A stretch of DNA of 64,000 nucleotides from Lacihabitans sp. CCS-44 (GCF_024343735.1 NZ_RJUE01000053.1:124001-188000), one strand, 5' to 3'; shown: positions 24,667-33,825, numbered from the stretch's first letter. Notes: generated by a model not told the origin, from the letters alone. Numbers and translations: made by a program.

Positions 24667-25926
24667 TTAACCCACCACCACAGTAGATAAATCATTCATG
24701 TATGTATTAGCCATTTGCTGAACTTCATCTGCTGTAACACCATCAATCTGCTGAAGCATGGTATTATAAAAATCATCTGGCAAATTTTCGTGCAAAATAG
24801 CCTTGTGCTTATCCATAATATCGAAAACGGTATTTGTACTGCTCAATACCGAACCTTTCATATAATTTTTTACAAGACCAAGCTCGCTTTCGCTTACTTT
24901 CTCACTTTTTAAAACATCTATTTCTTTTTGGATTTCTTCCAAGGCCATTGGCACATTCTCCTTCTTCACATCCGCACCAATAGACCAATAACCCTCTTCG
25001 GCCAATGGAACTATCGATGATGAGATGCCATAAGTCAATCCTTTCTCCTCACGAATATTTTTCATGAGTCGGCTTCCAAAAAAACCGCCCAGAATAGTAT
25101 TGAAGACAAGAAACTTAAAAAAATCGGGATGGTGTCTGTTAAACATTCTTCTTCCTAATCGTATACTGCTCTGTACACTTTCCGGCTTATCAATTTTCAG
25201 ATTAAAAACATCATTCAAAGCAGGTGACTCTATAATCGAAGGCTTAAAAACCAATGTTTTTTGCTGAAAAAAAGACTGAATGGAATCAACATCTTTATCA
25301 GAAAAATTACCAGTCAAGAAAACATTAAAACTAGTATTTTTTATGAATTCAGCGTGAAAATCAACAATTTCTGACTGTGAAACTATATCGATTTCAGACG
25401 GCTGCAAGGTTTTACCAAAAGAGTGATCAGTCCCAAATAACCCTTCCCTGAAGATTTTATTGGCCTCCGTTACCGTTTTCTCAATATTCACCAAATACGA
25501 CTGAGTGGCAATCTTTTTCTGAATATCTAGTTCCTCTAAAGGCAAGGTTGGAGAGAAAACAATTGCTGCCAAATCAGGCAAATATTGCTCAAAAAACTTA
25601 CTTAGTCCATGAAGTGTGACCACCAATCGCTCTTGGTTTTGACTAACCTCCAAAAACCCACCCAAACGCTCAAAGCTTTCGGCAATTTCATTCGAGCTTT
25701 TGCCCTTTGTACCTGCTGAAAGCAATTTTGAGGTAAAATAAGAATGTGCGAATTTTTGTCCGAAATACGAACCCGCCCTAAATACAATCTCTAATCTAAA
25801 AATTTCTAGATTTGGATTTTTCAAACAATAAAATTGAACTCCGAAATTGTCAATAACCTTAACCACACTCGGAAGTGATAGGCTTTGGGTAGGAATAAAA
25901 TCAGGGGCAATACTACGATTAAGCAT
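24667..25926 (-). CDS. M16 peptidase-like protein lacking the zinc motif
   Basis: 419 aa, a two-domain M16B-type protein. In active members the first domain carries HxxEH; here the equivalent stretch reads FAHSYFTSKLLSAGTKGKS (about residues 58-76), with neither the glutamate nor the second histidine. The second domain keeps the substrate-holding SRLMKNIREEKGLTYGISS (about 295-313). It therefore looks like the non-catalytic partner subunit known from bacterial M16 heterodimers, but no active partner is adjacent. No signal peptide, so cytoplasmic unless exported otherwise. A terminator from the upstream lipoprotein gene separates transcription. Confidence 0.82.
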   Translation of the reverse strand: MLNRSIAPDFIPTQSLSLPSVVKVIDNFGVQFYCLKNPNLEIFRLEIVFRAGSYFGQKFAHSYFTSKLLSAGTKGKSSNEIAESFERLGGFLEVSQNQERLVVTLHGLSKFFEQYLPDLAAIVFSPTLPLEELDIQKKIATQSYLVNIEKTVTEANKIFREGLFGTDHSFGKTLQPSEIDIVSQSEIVDFHAEFIKNTSFNVFLTGNFSDKDVDSIQSFFQQKTLVFKPSIIESPALNDVFNLKIDKPESVQSSIRLGRRMFNRHHPDFFKFLVFNTILGGFFGSRLMKNIREEKGLTYGISSSIVPLAEEGYWSIGADVKKENVPMALEEIQKEIDVLKSEKVSESELGLVKNYMKGSVLSSTNTVFDIMDKHKAILHENLPDDFYNTMLQQIDGVTADEVQQMANTYMNDLSTVVVG

Positions 25927-25962
25927 CTTATAAATATAAATGGAAGAATCGGAAATTTAGAC

Positions 25963-25992
25963 AAAAAAAAAGCCCTATCCGAAGATAAGGCT
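25963..25992 (-). terminator. Intrinsic terminator of the repeat lipoprotein gene
   Basis: Minus strand: AGCCTTATC-TTCG-GATAGGGCT (25992-25971) followed by a T8 run. One G-U type mismatch in the stem. It stops transcription 37 nt before the M16-like gene. Confidence 0.8.
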
Positions 25993-26013
25993 CAATTTCT
26001 TTAGCTATGCTAA

Positions 26014-26205
26014 TTACTTAACCGCAGCAGCAGCAGAATCAACAACAACAGCAGCTGAATCAACAACAGCAGTAGCAGCAGAGTCAACCATAGTAGCAGC
26101 AGAATCAACAGCAGCAGCTGCATCTTCAGTAGCTTCAGTAGCAGAAGTACATGAAGCGAAAGCTACCATACCTGCAACGAAAAGAATTCCAAATACTTTT
26201 TTCAT
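26014..26205 (-). CDS. Small Ala/Val/Asp repeat lipoprotein
   Basis: 63 aa. The signal MKKVFGILFVAGMVAFASC ends in a lipobox with lipidated Cys19. The mature 44 residues are almost only A, V, D, S, T, with four to five copies of a VDSAA-type unit. This is a low-complexity, probably helical or extended spacer rich in small residues, as in small Lpp-like or envelope stress lipoproteins of the phylum. No function can be assigned. It has a strong promoter and its own terminator, suggesting abundant monocistronic expression. Confidence 0.75.
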   Translation of the reverse strand: MKKVFGILFVAGMVAFASCTSATEATEDAAAAVDSAATMVDSAATAVVDSAAVVVDSAAAAVK

Positions 26206-26236
26206 TTCTTAGATTGTTTATTGTTATAAGACATTA

Positions 26237-26269
26237 CAAATTTAAGAATATTTTAAGTTTTGATGCAAA
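26237..26269 (-). promoter_or_regulatory. Promoter of the repeat lipoprotein gene
   Basis: Minus strand: TTTG (26269-26266), a 21-nt spacer, then TAAATTTG (26244-26237). An excellent consensus fit with about a 25-nt leader. Confidence 0.7.
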
Positions 26270-26360
26270 ACTTCTTAAAAAATTCTTAAAATTTTCTTTA
26301 AAATTCTTGTTTTAGTGCAGTATTTTATAGAAAAAAGATAATTTTTAGAGAAAATGTCAT

Positions 26361-26388
26361 AAAAAAAGCCTGCTGTTGCAGGCTTTTT
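26361..26388 (-). terminator. Terminator of the nuoKLMN operon
   Basis: Stem AGCCTGC/GCAGGCT (26367-26373 and 26378-26384) with a TGTT loop, flanked by an A-run on one side and a T-run on the other, so it can work in both directions. It lies 22 nt past the nuoN stop. Confidence 0.85.
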
Positions 26389-26409
26389 AAACAATATCTA
26401 ACCTTAAAC

Positions 26410-27795
26410 TTAAAATAAACCTCTGAACAAATTAGGTGCTACACCCAATAGAACTGTCATTGCACCGCAAACATAAAGTGTTGCCTTAGCTAATGACGAA
26501 ACAGTGATAGACTCACTTTCGGTATTGCCAAAAGTTGCTCTGATTGGCTTAAAATAATAATACAATGAAACCGCAGACATAACTATACCCACAATTAGTA
26601 TCCAAAGATAACCTTTGGTGGCGGCGTCATTCAAAACAAAGAATTTACTCCAAAAACCCGACGTAAGAGGAATTCCCGAAAGCGAGAGCATTGAAATTAA
26701 AAGAATAACTGCCAAGTCTGGGTTTCTTTTGAAAAGGCCATTAAAAACATTGATGTTTTCGTTTGGCCTTCCATCCACTAGCTGGTCGTTAGAAACGATT
26801 AAAAATACACCAAAAGCAGATATTGTGGCAAACGCATAACTAAGCGTATAAAATCCTAGATTTCCAAATGATTGCTCACCCAAACCTATCAAACTTAGAA
26901 GCATAAATCCAGCTTGTGAAATACTAGAATATGCCAGAATCCTTTTGAAATTAGATTGATAAACAGCGGTTAGGTTACCTATCAGCATACTTAGACCAAT
27001 AATGATAACCAAAAACTTAGACCAATTGGCGTATTCGAAACTAAAACTATATACCGCCAATCTGTAAAGAGCGAAAATAACTGCTGTTTTTACAATGGTT
27101 GCCATGAAGGCCGTAAAGATGGTTGGTGAACCCTGATATACATCCGCCGTCCAGAAATGAAACGGTGCGGCAGAGATTTTGAACAACAAACCTATGAATA
27201 TGAAAATCAATCCTATCCAGAAGAAAATTTTGCCTTCTGGGAGATTATTCGCTACCGAACTGCCACTATTTATATCAAATGAACCCGTAGCACCATAGAA
27301 CATGGCGATGCCAAATAGCAAAATCCCTGTAGCAAAAGCACCCATCAAAAAGTACTTTATTGAAGCTTCGTTACCCCTCAAATTACGTTTATCGCTTCCA
27401 GCCAATACATACAATGCTACTGAAAGTATTTCTAAACCTACGAACAACATGATGAGGTTTTGAAAACTCACCATTATCAATGCACCAACTATAGCAAACT
27501 GCATAAGTGCATAATATTCGGCTGGATGGTCTACAGCATCTTCAAACAATCGAGAGCTTAAGCCAGCAACAAGTATTCCTGCCAAAATCACCACACTTTG
27601 TACCAATATCAGCGAATTACTTACCTCCACCATATTGTTGAAGTATAAACCCGGAGCATCCCAGTCAATAAAGTTTGACAACAAACCTATTATCAAAAAC
27701 ACCAAATTGATAGGAAGTAAACTCTTTTTTGAAACAGATAAGCCTAGAAAAAGCATCAACAAACCTGTAACTGAAAAAACTATAATTGGATACAT
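26410..27795 (-). CDS. nuoN: NADH-quinone oxidoreductase subunit N
   Basis: 461 aa, wholly hydrophobic with about 13-14 helices. It is one of three antiporter-like proton-pumping subunits of respiratory complex I. Family signatures include GLEILSVALYVLAG (conserved Glu), IKYFLMGAFATGILLFG, FKISAAPFHFWTADVYQGSP (conserved Lys and His) and YSSISQAGFMLL. It is the last gene of nuoK-L-M-N and starts 37 nt after nuoM. A bidirectional terminator follows. Confidence 0.96.
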   Translation of the reverse strand: MYPIIVFSVTGLLMLFLGLSVSKKSLLPINLVFLIIGLLSNFIDWDAPGLYFNNMVEVSNSLILVQSVVILAGILVAGLSSRLFEDAVDHPAEYYALMQFAIVGALIMVSFQNLIMLFVGLEILSVALYVLAGSDKRNLRGNEASIKYFLMGAFATGILLFGIAMFYGATGSFDINSGSSVANNLPEGKIFFWIGLIFIFIGLLFKISAAPFHFWTADVYQGSPTIFTAFMATIVKTAVIFALYRLAVYSFSFEYANWSKFLVIIIGLSMLIGNLTAVYQSNFKRILAYSSISQAGFMLLSLIGLGEQSFGNLGFYTLSYAFATISAFGVFLIVSNDQLVDGRPNENINVFNGLFKRNPDLAVILLISMLSLSGIPLTSGFWSKFFVLNDAATKGYLWILIVGIVMSAVSLYYYFKPIRATFGNTESESITVSSLAKATLYVCGAMTVLLGVAPNLFRGLF

Positions 27796-27832
27796 ATCTT
27801 ATCTATTTTCTTTCGGTATATACCTAATAAAA

Positions 27833-29275
27833 TTATTTATTTAAAACTCCTAAACTATTTACAAATGAGCCACTTATGTCCAAAATTAGATTTGGAAAAA
27901 CTCCTGTAAGTAACACAACAATCACTATAGGCACCAATACCATCATTTCTTTAGCTCCTATATCGGTAATATTGATAGTCGTATCGTTTGATGGACCGTA
28001 CATAGTTTTCTGAAAAAATCTTAACATATATACTGCACCGAAAACCACACTCAATCCGGCCAAGATTCCTATCACATGATTAAAGTCAAAAACAGCCTTT
28101 AACATCAAAAACTCACCCACAAAGCCGTTGGTAAGAGGAAGAGCAACACTTCCTAATAAAACAACCATAAACATAACCGTAAGCAATGGAGCTGACTGGG
28201 TCATGCCTCCAAGGGTTGTTAAGCTTCTGCTTCCTGTTTTGTCAAAAATGATTTTGGCAATATAAAATAAACCAACGGCATTAACTCCGTGGGCTACCAT
28301 TTGAAAAATGGCTCCCTGTAAGCCCGTAACACTTAGAGTAAGTACCGCACCAGCCATTAAACCCATGTGGGCAAATGACGAATACGCTATCAAACGTTTT
28401 ATTTCATTTTGCTTTATAGCTATTACTGAACCATATATCAATCCAATGGTAGCCAATACTATGACGATTTCACCATAAACTTCAATTCCTTGTGGAGCGA
28501 AAGGCAACAAAATACGAATTAAACCATAAACGCCCATTTTGGACAAAAGCCCTGATAATAACATAGTGGCAGGCGTCGGCGATTTGCTATAGGCATCAGG
28601 CAACCAAGTATGAAAAGGGAAAATCGGCATTTTGATAGAAAAAGCCAAAAGTAGACCCCAAAATAGAATTTGCTTGATGAGGTTTGGAAGCAACGAAACC
28701 GTCACTTTGATAGACTCGATATCAGCACTTTGGCCTCTCATGTACAACAACACAAAAGATATCAGCATAAACAAACTTCCAAAAACGGTATAAACCAACA
28801 TTTTGAAAGTAATCTTAGATGAGTTTTCTCCACCCCAAAAGTTGGCGATAAGATAAACAGGCACCAAGGCCAACTCAAAAAAGAAATAAAATAAAAATAT
28901 GTCTTTGGCAGAAAATACACCTATCAATGCCGCTTCGGTAAGTAAAATTAAACCCATCATTTTGGGTATATTTTCATAGTTAAGGTTTTTAACCGCCAAA
29001 ATTATCAACGAAACCAAAACTACTGTAAGTCCAACCATAATAATTGACAAACCATCAATTCCAAGGTGAAATCTAATGGCAAAGTCCGACAACCATGGTT
29101 TATCGAATACTAAAAGTGATGAATTGCCTTTGAATACACTGAAAGCGTACCCAAAAACGGCTATTTGAACTAGAGAAATCAAAATGGAAATTGAACCTGC
29201 AAGGCTTTTGCTTTTGACATTCAACAAAATCAAACCTGCGATCAATGGTATAATAAATAGCGAAAGCGTTAACAT
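27833..29275 (-). CDS. nuoM: NADH-quinone oxidoreductase subunit M
   Basis: 480 aa antiporter-like membrane subunit of complex I. Typical motifs are FHLGIDGLSIIM (about residue 68), FYFFFELALVPVYLIANFWGG (proton-path Glu), FPFHTWLPDAYSKSPTPATMLLSG and RLIAYSSFAHMGLM. About 14 helices. Its start is 21 nt from the nuoL stop, within one operon. It pumps protons with NuoL and NuoN. Confidence 0.96.
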   Translation of the reverse strand: MLTLSLFIIPLIAGLILLNVKSKSLAGSISILISLVQIAVFGYAFSVFKGNSSLLVFDKPWLSDFAIRFHLGIDGLSIIMVGLTVVLVSLIILAVKNLNYENIPKMMGLILLTEAALIGVFSAKDIFLFYFFFELALVPVYLIANFWGGENSSKITFKMLVYTVFGSLFMLISFVLLYMRGQSADIESIKVTVSLLPNLIKQILFWGLLLAFSIKMPIFPFHTWLPDAYSKSPTPATMLLSGLLSKMGVYGLIRILLPFAPQGIEVYGEIVIVLATIGLIYGSVIAIKQNEIKRLIAYSSFAHMGLMAGAVLTLSVTGLQGAIFQMVAHGVNAVGLFYIAKIIFDKTGSRSLTTLGGMTQSAPLLTVMFMVVLLGSVALPLTNGFVGEFLMLKAVFDFNHVIGILAGLSVVFGAVYMLRFFQKTMYGPSNDTTINITDIGAKEMMVLVPIVIVVLLTGVFPNLILDISGSFVNSLGVLNK

Positions 29276-29296
29276 AGGGTGCTTTTCAATTGTTTT

Positions 29297-31228
29297 TTAC
29301 TTAATAACCGACTTAAGAGACTCGAACAAACCAGGAACTAAACTGTATCCTAACAAGAGGATAATTCCGATAGTCATAAACAACAAATAACTACTCGTGC
29401 CACCCACCTGAATTCTTTTGATTTGAGCACTTGCAAGATTTACGGTGTTTCCTACTCCATTCACAATTCCATCTATAAACTTATTGTCGATGACATTTCC
29501 AAAAAACTTCGAAAGTGAAGAAATAGAATTAACAAAGACCTTGTTGTATAGCTCGTCTATATAATACTTGTCGTAAACTACTTTCTTTATTCCGCTCATA
29601 GATTCGTCCGAAACTGGAACATTTTTGCCATTTCCGTAAACACTGTAAGCAAAAATGATAGCTACTATGGCAACTACAACAGAAACTCCCATAAGTAACC
29701 ATTCAGTAGAATGATCTAGGTGAATTACGCCAAATGCTGGATTCACAGACTTACTTCCCTCATATATTGGGCTTAAAAACTCATTGAGCCTGTGGGGAAA
29801 ATGGAAAATTTCTGGAAAACCAATAGCTCCACCGATAATAGAAAATACAGCCAATACAATTAGTGGTAAAGTCATACTACTTGGCGACTCATGTAAATGG
29901 TGTTCTTGGTCATGTGTTCCTCTAAAGTTTCCTTTGAAAGTAACAAAAAACAACCTAAACATGTAGAATGCGGTCATAAATGAACCCAAAAGGGCTAAAA
30001 CCCACATCAATTTATTATGCTCGTAAACGTGAGCGAGTATTTCATCTTTTGAGAAAAAGCCTGAAAAAGGGGGAATACCACTGATGGCTATTGTTCCAAC
30101 CAAAAATGTAATGGCAGTAATTTTTATTTTTGGCCAAAGTCCACCCATGTTTCGGATGTCTTGGTCGCCACTCATGGCATGTATCACACTGCCTGCTCCC
30201 AAAAATAACAAGGCTTTGAAAAACGCATGCGTGATAACATGGAATAAACCAGATGAGTAGGCCATAACGCCTAGGCCTAAAAACATATATCCCAATTGAC
30301 TGACTGTAGAGTAAGCCAATACTTTTTTAATATCATTTTGGAAAAGACCAATTGTAGCTCCTAATAATGCAGTTGCCAATCCTATCCATGCAACAAATTC
30401 TAACGTTTGTGGTGAAAGACTGTACAGTATATTTGAACGAACAGTCATGTAAATACCGGATGTTACCATAGTGGCGGCGTGTATCAAAGCCGAAACAGGC
30501 GTTGGGCCAGCCATTGCATCAGGCAACCAGGTGAAAAGCGGTATTTGGGCTGACTTTCCCATCGCTCCTACAAAAAGAGCAAAAGTGATGGCCAATATTA
30601 TTCCATCGCCAATCTGAAAACCTTTGGCTTTTTCGAAAACCTCTAAATATTCTAATGTTCCGAAGGTTTGAATAATCAAAAATATACCTACTAAAAAACC
30701 CAAGTCACCTACACGGTTCATTATGAATGCTTTGCGGGCAGCATTGGCGTAGTCGGTGTTTTTGTTCCAAAATCCGATAAGCAAATACGAACATAGTCCT
30801 ACTCCTTCCCAACCGATGAACATAATGAGGTAATTGGCTCCAAGAACCAACAAAATCATAGAAAACAAGAACAAGTTTAGATAAGCAAAGAATTTTCCGT
30901 AGCCTTCATCGTGGCTCATGTAACCCGCAGAGTATAGATGTATTAATGTTCCTACACCCGTAATCACAAACAACATAATCAACGAAAGTTGATCAAACTG
31001 AAAAGAAAATTTGATGTTGAGGTCTCCAACCGTTATCCAATCAAATAAATTTACAATAACCGGTGTTCCATCAAACTGAAGATAAGCAGCAAGTACACAA
31101 CCAAATGATAACAATGAAGCACCTGTGCCAATGATGGGAACAAGTGTTTTAGATATTTTTCCAAATCCTATACCATTTATCAAAAAGCCAATCAATGGAA
31201 ATAAGGGAATCAGAGATATTAGTGTCAT
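29297..31228 (-). CDS. nuoL: NADH-quinone oxidoreductase subunit L
   Basis: 643 aa, including the long C-terminal extension (lateral helix HL) that distinguishes NuoL from NuoM/N. Motifs are FQFDQLSLIMLFVITGVGTLIHLYS, WEGVGLCSYLLIGFW, IPLFTWLPDAMAGPTPVSALIHAATMVTSG (core TPVSALIHAATMV) and YSTVSQLGYMF. Proton-pumping distal subunit of complex I. It begins 20 nt after nuoK. The C-terminal 100 residues contain FGNVIDNKFIDGIVNG ahead of the last helix, as in other Bacteroidota. Confidence 0.96.
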   Translation of the reverse strand: MTLISLIPLFPLIGFLINGIGFGKISKTLVPIIGTGASLLSFGCVLAAYLQFDGTPVIVNLFDWITVGDLNIKFSFQFDQLSLIMLFVITGVGTLIHLYSAGYMSHDEGYGKFFAYLNLFLFSMILLVLGANYLIMFIGWEGVGLCSYLLIGFWNKNTDYANAARKAFIMNRVGDLGFLVGIFLIIQTFGTLEYLEVFEKAKGFQIGDGIILAITFALFVGAMGKSAQIPLFTWLPDAMAGPTPVSALIHAATMVTSGIYMTVRSNILYSLSPQTLEFVAWIGLATALLGATIGLFQNDIKKVLAYSTVSQLGYMFLGLGVMAYSSGLFHVITHAFFKALLFLGAGSVIHAMSGDQDIRNMGGLWPKIKITAITFLVGTIAISGIPPFSGFFSKDEILAHVYEHNKLMWVLALLGSFMTAFYMFRLFFVTFKGNFRGTHDQEHHLHESPSSMTLPLIVLAVFSIIGGAIGFPEIFHFPHRLNEFLSPIYEGSKSVNPAFGVIHLDHSTEWLLMGVSVVVAIVAIIFAYSVYGNGKNVPVSDESMSGIKKVVYDKYYIDELYNKVFVNSISSLSKFFGNVIDNKFIDGIVNGVGNTVNLASAQIKRIQVGGTSSYLLFMTIGIILLLGYSLVPGLFESLKSVIK

Positions 31229-31248
31229 AAGAATAGTAAAATTTTAAT

Positions 31249-31593
31249 TTATCCTTTCAATCTGTTTAACAAACTGATATCAATGGTCTTTATATTTCTA
31301 AAAATCATAACAATAATAGCCAGTCCTACCGCCACTTCAGCCGCAGCTACTGCCATGATAAAAAACACAAATACCTGTCCATTAGGGTCGGATCTGTATG
31401 ATGAAAAGGCAATAAGCAAAAGATTGACAGCATTGAGCATAAGCTCTATGGACATAAATATAATGATGGCGTTTTTTCTAATTAATACGCCAACTATACC
31501 AATAGTAAATAGCATGGTCGCTAATAGCACGAAATTCACTAAAGGAACTTGCGTAAAAACATCTGGTACTCGGTCTATTGTACTTTCAAACAT
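31249..31593 (-). CDS. nuoK: NADH-quinone oxidoreductase subunit K
   Basis: 114 aa from the ATG at 31593, which lies about 27 nt after a good -7 element; the longer frame starting at 31632 would begin upstream of transcription. Three helices with the conserved glutamates: [18 protein letters not shown] (Glu in helix 2) and [17 protein letters not shown] (Glu in helix 3). MrpC/NuoK-like proton-channel subunit of complex I. First gene of the detached nuoKLMN operon; the upstream neighbour is an unrelated exonuclease gene. Confidence 0.94.
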   Translation of the reverse strand: MFESTIDRVPDVFTQVPLVNFVLLATMLFTIGIVGVLIRKNAIIIFMSIELMLNAVNLLLIAFSSYRSDPNGQVFVFFIMAVAAAEVAVGLAIIVMIFRNIKTIDISLLNRLKG

Positions 31594-31620
31594 GTGTTTG
31601 TAAGGTTTTTTAAATTTTCG

Positions 31621-31628
31621 CAAAAATA
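31621..31628 (-). promoter_or_regulatory. -7 element of the nuoKLMN operon
   Basis: Minus strand TATTTTTG, 27 nt before the nuoK ATG. It shows that nuoKLMN is an independent transcription unit. Confidence 0.55.
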
Positions 31629-31648
31629 ACACTAATCAGTGAAAATCC

Positions 31649-32461
31649 CTACCTTTTCATTTTGATTTTAATCTCGGTAAGTTTTCTTTTTGTATCTAAC
31701 GGAAAGTCGTTATTTATGATCCAATCATAATATTGAGGTTCTCTGGTAAGTACATCTTCTACTTTTTTACCCGCATTTTTTCCAAAATTAAACACCACCT
31801 CACCATTATTGTTTAAAATCATCCGCTGAGCAAAATCTACCAAGTTGTTTGAGCTTAATTTGTGAAGTACATCAACATCATTTTGAACTGGCTCATATTC
31901 CACGCCTTTGGCGTCTTTTAGTCTTACACCTTCGTATTTTTCTACCTGAGCACACACTACCTCCAAAGTAGCCAAAGTATCTACTTCTGCACTATGGGCG
32001 TTTTCAAGCGTTTTCCCACAATAAAACTTGTAGGCAGCTCCAAGCGTACGAGGCTCCATCAAGTGGAAAATCTTTTGGGCATCCACAAAACGACGGTTCT
32101 TTAATTCAAAAATATTGGTATCAATCCTCAAAAACTCCTCTACCAACATCGGAATATCAAAGCGATTACTGTTGAACCCAGCCAAATCGCAGCCGTCCAA
32201 AAACTGAGAAAGCGACTTAGCCATTTGGCGGAAGCTGGGCTCATCTTTTACGTCTTCGTCATATATTCCATGAATCAAACTTGTCTCCAGCGGAATGGGC
32301 ATTCCTGGGTTCACTCTTTTGGTTTTGACATCTACGGAACCATCAATATTGGCTTTAGCAATACAAATTTCCACAATCCTATCTTTAGAAATGTTGATAC
32401 CTGTGGTTTCTAAGTCAATAAAAGCAATAGGTTTTTTTAATTTGAGGGTATGAGTCGTCAT
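31649..32461 (-). CDS. DEDDh 3'-5' exonuclease (DNA polymerase III epsilon-like)
   Basis: 270 aa. The exonuclease domain has all three motifs: FIDLETTGINISKDRIVEI (DxE), FNSNRFDIPMLVEEF (Exo II Asp) and HSAEVDTLATLEV (Exo IIIh with His and Asp). After about residue 195 there is an extra module, NFGKNAGKKVEDVLTREPQYYDWIINNDFP, resembling the DUF3820/ExoX-like C-terminal domain that may bind DNA. It probably proofreads or repairs. Separated from nuoK by 55 nt and served by its own promoter at 32492. Confidence 0.88.
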   Translation of the reverse strand: MTTHTLKLKKPIAFIDLETTGINISKDRIVEICIAKANIDGSVDVKTKRVNPGMPIPLETSLIHGIYDEDVKDEPSFRQMAKSLSQFLDGCDLAGFNSNRFDIPMLVEEFLRIDTNIFELKNRRFVDAQKIFHLMEPRTLGAAYKFYCGKTLENAHSAEVDTLATLEVVCAQVEKYEGVRLKDAKGVEYEPVQNDVDVLHKLSSNNLVDFAQRMILNNNGEVVFNFGKNAGKKVEDVLTREPQYYDWIINNDFPLDTKRKLTEIKIKMKR

Positions 32462-32491
32462 TATTTATAAACTTAGCGAAATAATATGGTG

Positions 32492-32499
32492 CAAAAGTA
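32492..32499 (-). promoter_or_regulatory. -7 element of the exonuclease gene
   Basis: Minus strand TACTTTTG followed by C, 30 nt before the start codon. Consensus TANNTTTG. Confidence 0.55.
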
Positions 32500-32633
32500 G
32501 AAAATGATTTTCGGAAAATGGCGAGGATTTGGAGATATGTGGGTTTGAATGTTCACGATTATTGATTCCTAACAATGAAAAAATCTCTAACCTAATTCTT
32601 AATGATAAAAGTTAGAACTCCTGAAATTAAAAA

Positions 32634-33035
32634 TTATAGCTTTTCAAGAAATAAATATTTTCTAAAAAAGAACCATTTGTAAACGAAAGGCTCATGTCCC
32701 AAGTATTTAATTTTATCATTTACAAGTCGCTTTTTCATTTCATCAAAATTAAGAAATAGCGTCTTATGAAACTCAAATACACTCCCATCTTTCAAATACA
32801 AAATCAAACCATGAAACCTCTTAAAATCTGTTGCTATATGAGTTGTACTAAACCCCATTATATCCTCATACAAGACACTGGCCTCTTTGAATGAATAAAT
32901 ATTCCGTAATGAAAATGAAACTTTTTGATTACTAAAAATCAAACCATACCTCTGAATAAAAAGAGAACTTAAGGTTCTTAAACCAATGATTAGACCAGAA
33001 ATGACAATAATAAAAATTCCAAACAGTCTAATCAT
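32634..33035 (-). CDS. Hypothetical membrane protein
   Basis: 133 aa from the ATG at 33035; a TTG at 33053 is an alternative. One clear N-terminal helix (RLFGIFIIVISGLIIGLRTL) and a soluble C-terminus with alternating hydrophobic strands (FHGLILYLKDGSVFEFHKTL) that resembles small PH-like domains. The reading frame stays open upstream to 33212 and encodes another hydrophobic helix, LVIILKIFILLFFSAAVIL, but no start codon is available there. A two-helix protein with a damaged or unusual start is possible. Family not recognised. Confidence 0.5.
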   Translation of the reverse strand: MIRLFGIFIIVISGLIIGLRTLSSLFIQRYGLIFSNQKVSFSLRNIYSFKEASVLYEDIMGFSTTHIATDFKRFHGLILYLKDGSVFEFHKTLFLNFDEMKKRLVNDKIKYLGHEPFVYKWFFFRKYLFLEKL

Positions 33036-33325
33036 CAGGTCAATAATATCCAATTTATAATCGAAAATAGAGAAAATAGAAATTAGAGCAAGTATAACAG
33101 CTGCACTAAAAAATAGTAGAATAAATATCTTTAGTATAATTACCAGATAATTAACCCTACCGCTTAGGAAATTAAAATTGGTATTGTGATGTTTATCCGT
33201 TTTAAGTGCATTTTAAAATTGGGTAAATGTTGCCTTTCTAAAATTAATTGTTAAACTCAATTTTAAACCACACAACCCGAATCTTTTCCAAAAAACACAC
33301 GTTTAAAAATAAAAACTAAGAAAAT

Positions 33326-33808
33326 ATGCTTGTTGCTTTTGATTCGCTTCCTGACCACGCCAAAGTTTGGGTTTACCAAGCAAATAGAATTCTTGATGAA
33401 ACCGAAATAAACGAAATCACAGATTATTTGTCAGAGCAAGTGGCCAATTGGGAGTCTCATGGCTCGCCTTTGCAAGCATCCTTCAAGTTTTTTTATGATA
33501 AATTTCTGGTGTTGGGCGTAAATACCGACCTTCAAGAGCCTTCTGGCTGTTCGATAGACAGCTCAACAAAATGGCTGAAAAACATCCAGCAAACCTTAAA
33601 TATAGACTTTTTCGACCGCTCCATAGCCTATTTTGAAAACGAAACCTTGAATTTTTTCCCTGTTTTAGAAGCTAAAAAACAAGTTTTGGTAGGAAATATA
33701 AATGCAGAAACTACTTTGCTCAATCATCAAGTGAGCACTTTGGCCGACTTGAAAAATAACTGGAAGTTAAAAGCAAGCGACAGTTTCATGAAAAAATATT
33801 TTGTGTAA
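33326..33808 (+). CDS. Conserved Bacteroidota protein (misnamed 'ABC transporter ATPase')
   Basis: 160 aa. Opening DSLPDHAKVWVYQANRILDE and the motifs WESHGSPLQASFKFFYDKFLVLGVN and PSGCSIDSSTKWLKNIQ are strongly conserved in the phylum. Databases often label such proteins 'ABC transporter ATPase', but there is no Walker A or B motif and the length excludes an ATPase domain. The GCSID motif places a cysteine beside conserved Ser/Asp residues, perhaps a reactive site. Function unknown. It precedes the acyl-CoA dehydrogenase gene by 77 nt. Confidence 0.85.
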   Translation: MLVAFDSLPDHAKVWVYQANRILDETEINEITDYLSEQVANWESHGSPLQASFKFFYDKFLVLGVNTDLQEPSGCSIDSSTKWLKNIQQTLNIDFFDRSIAYFENETLNFFPVLEAKKQVLVGNINAETTLLNHQVSTLADLKNNWKLKASDSFMKKYFV

Positions 33809-33825
33809 ACCAAGTTTTGAAAAAC

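Noticed and set aside
26040-26110. CRISPR-like array in the GCAGCAG-rich repeat
   Set aside because: It is the coding minisatellite of the repeat lipoprotein; there are no spacers of constant length and no cas genes.
31283-31603. Plus-strand open frame opposite nuoK
   Set aside because: nuoK is intact and conserved; this frame is only its complement.
32980-33053. TTG at 33053 as the start of the small membrane protein
   Set aside because: The ATG at 33035 is in the same frame and more likely; TTG is kept only as an alternative.
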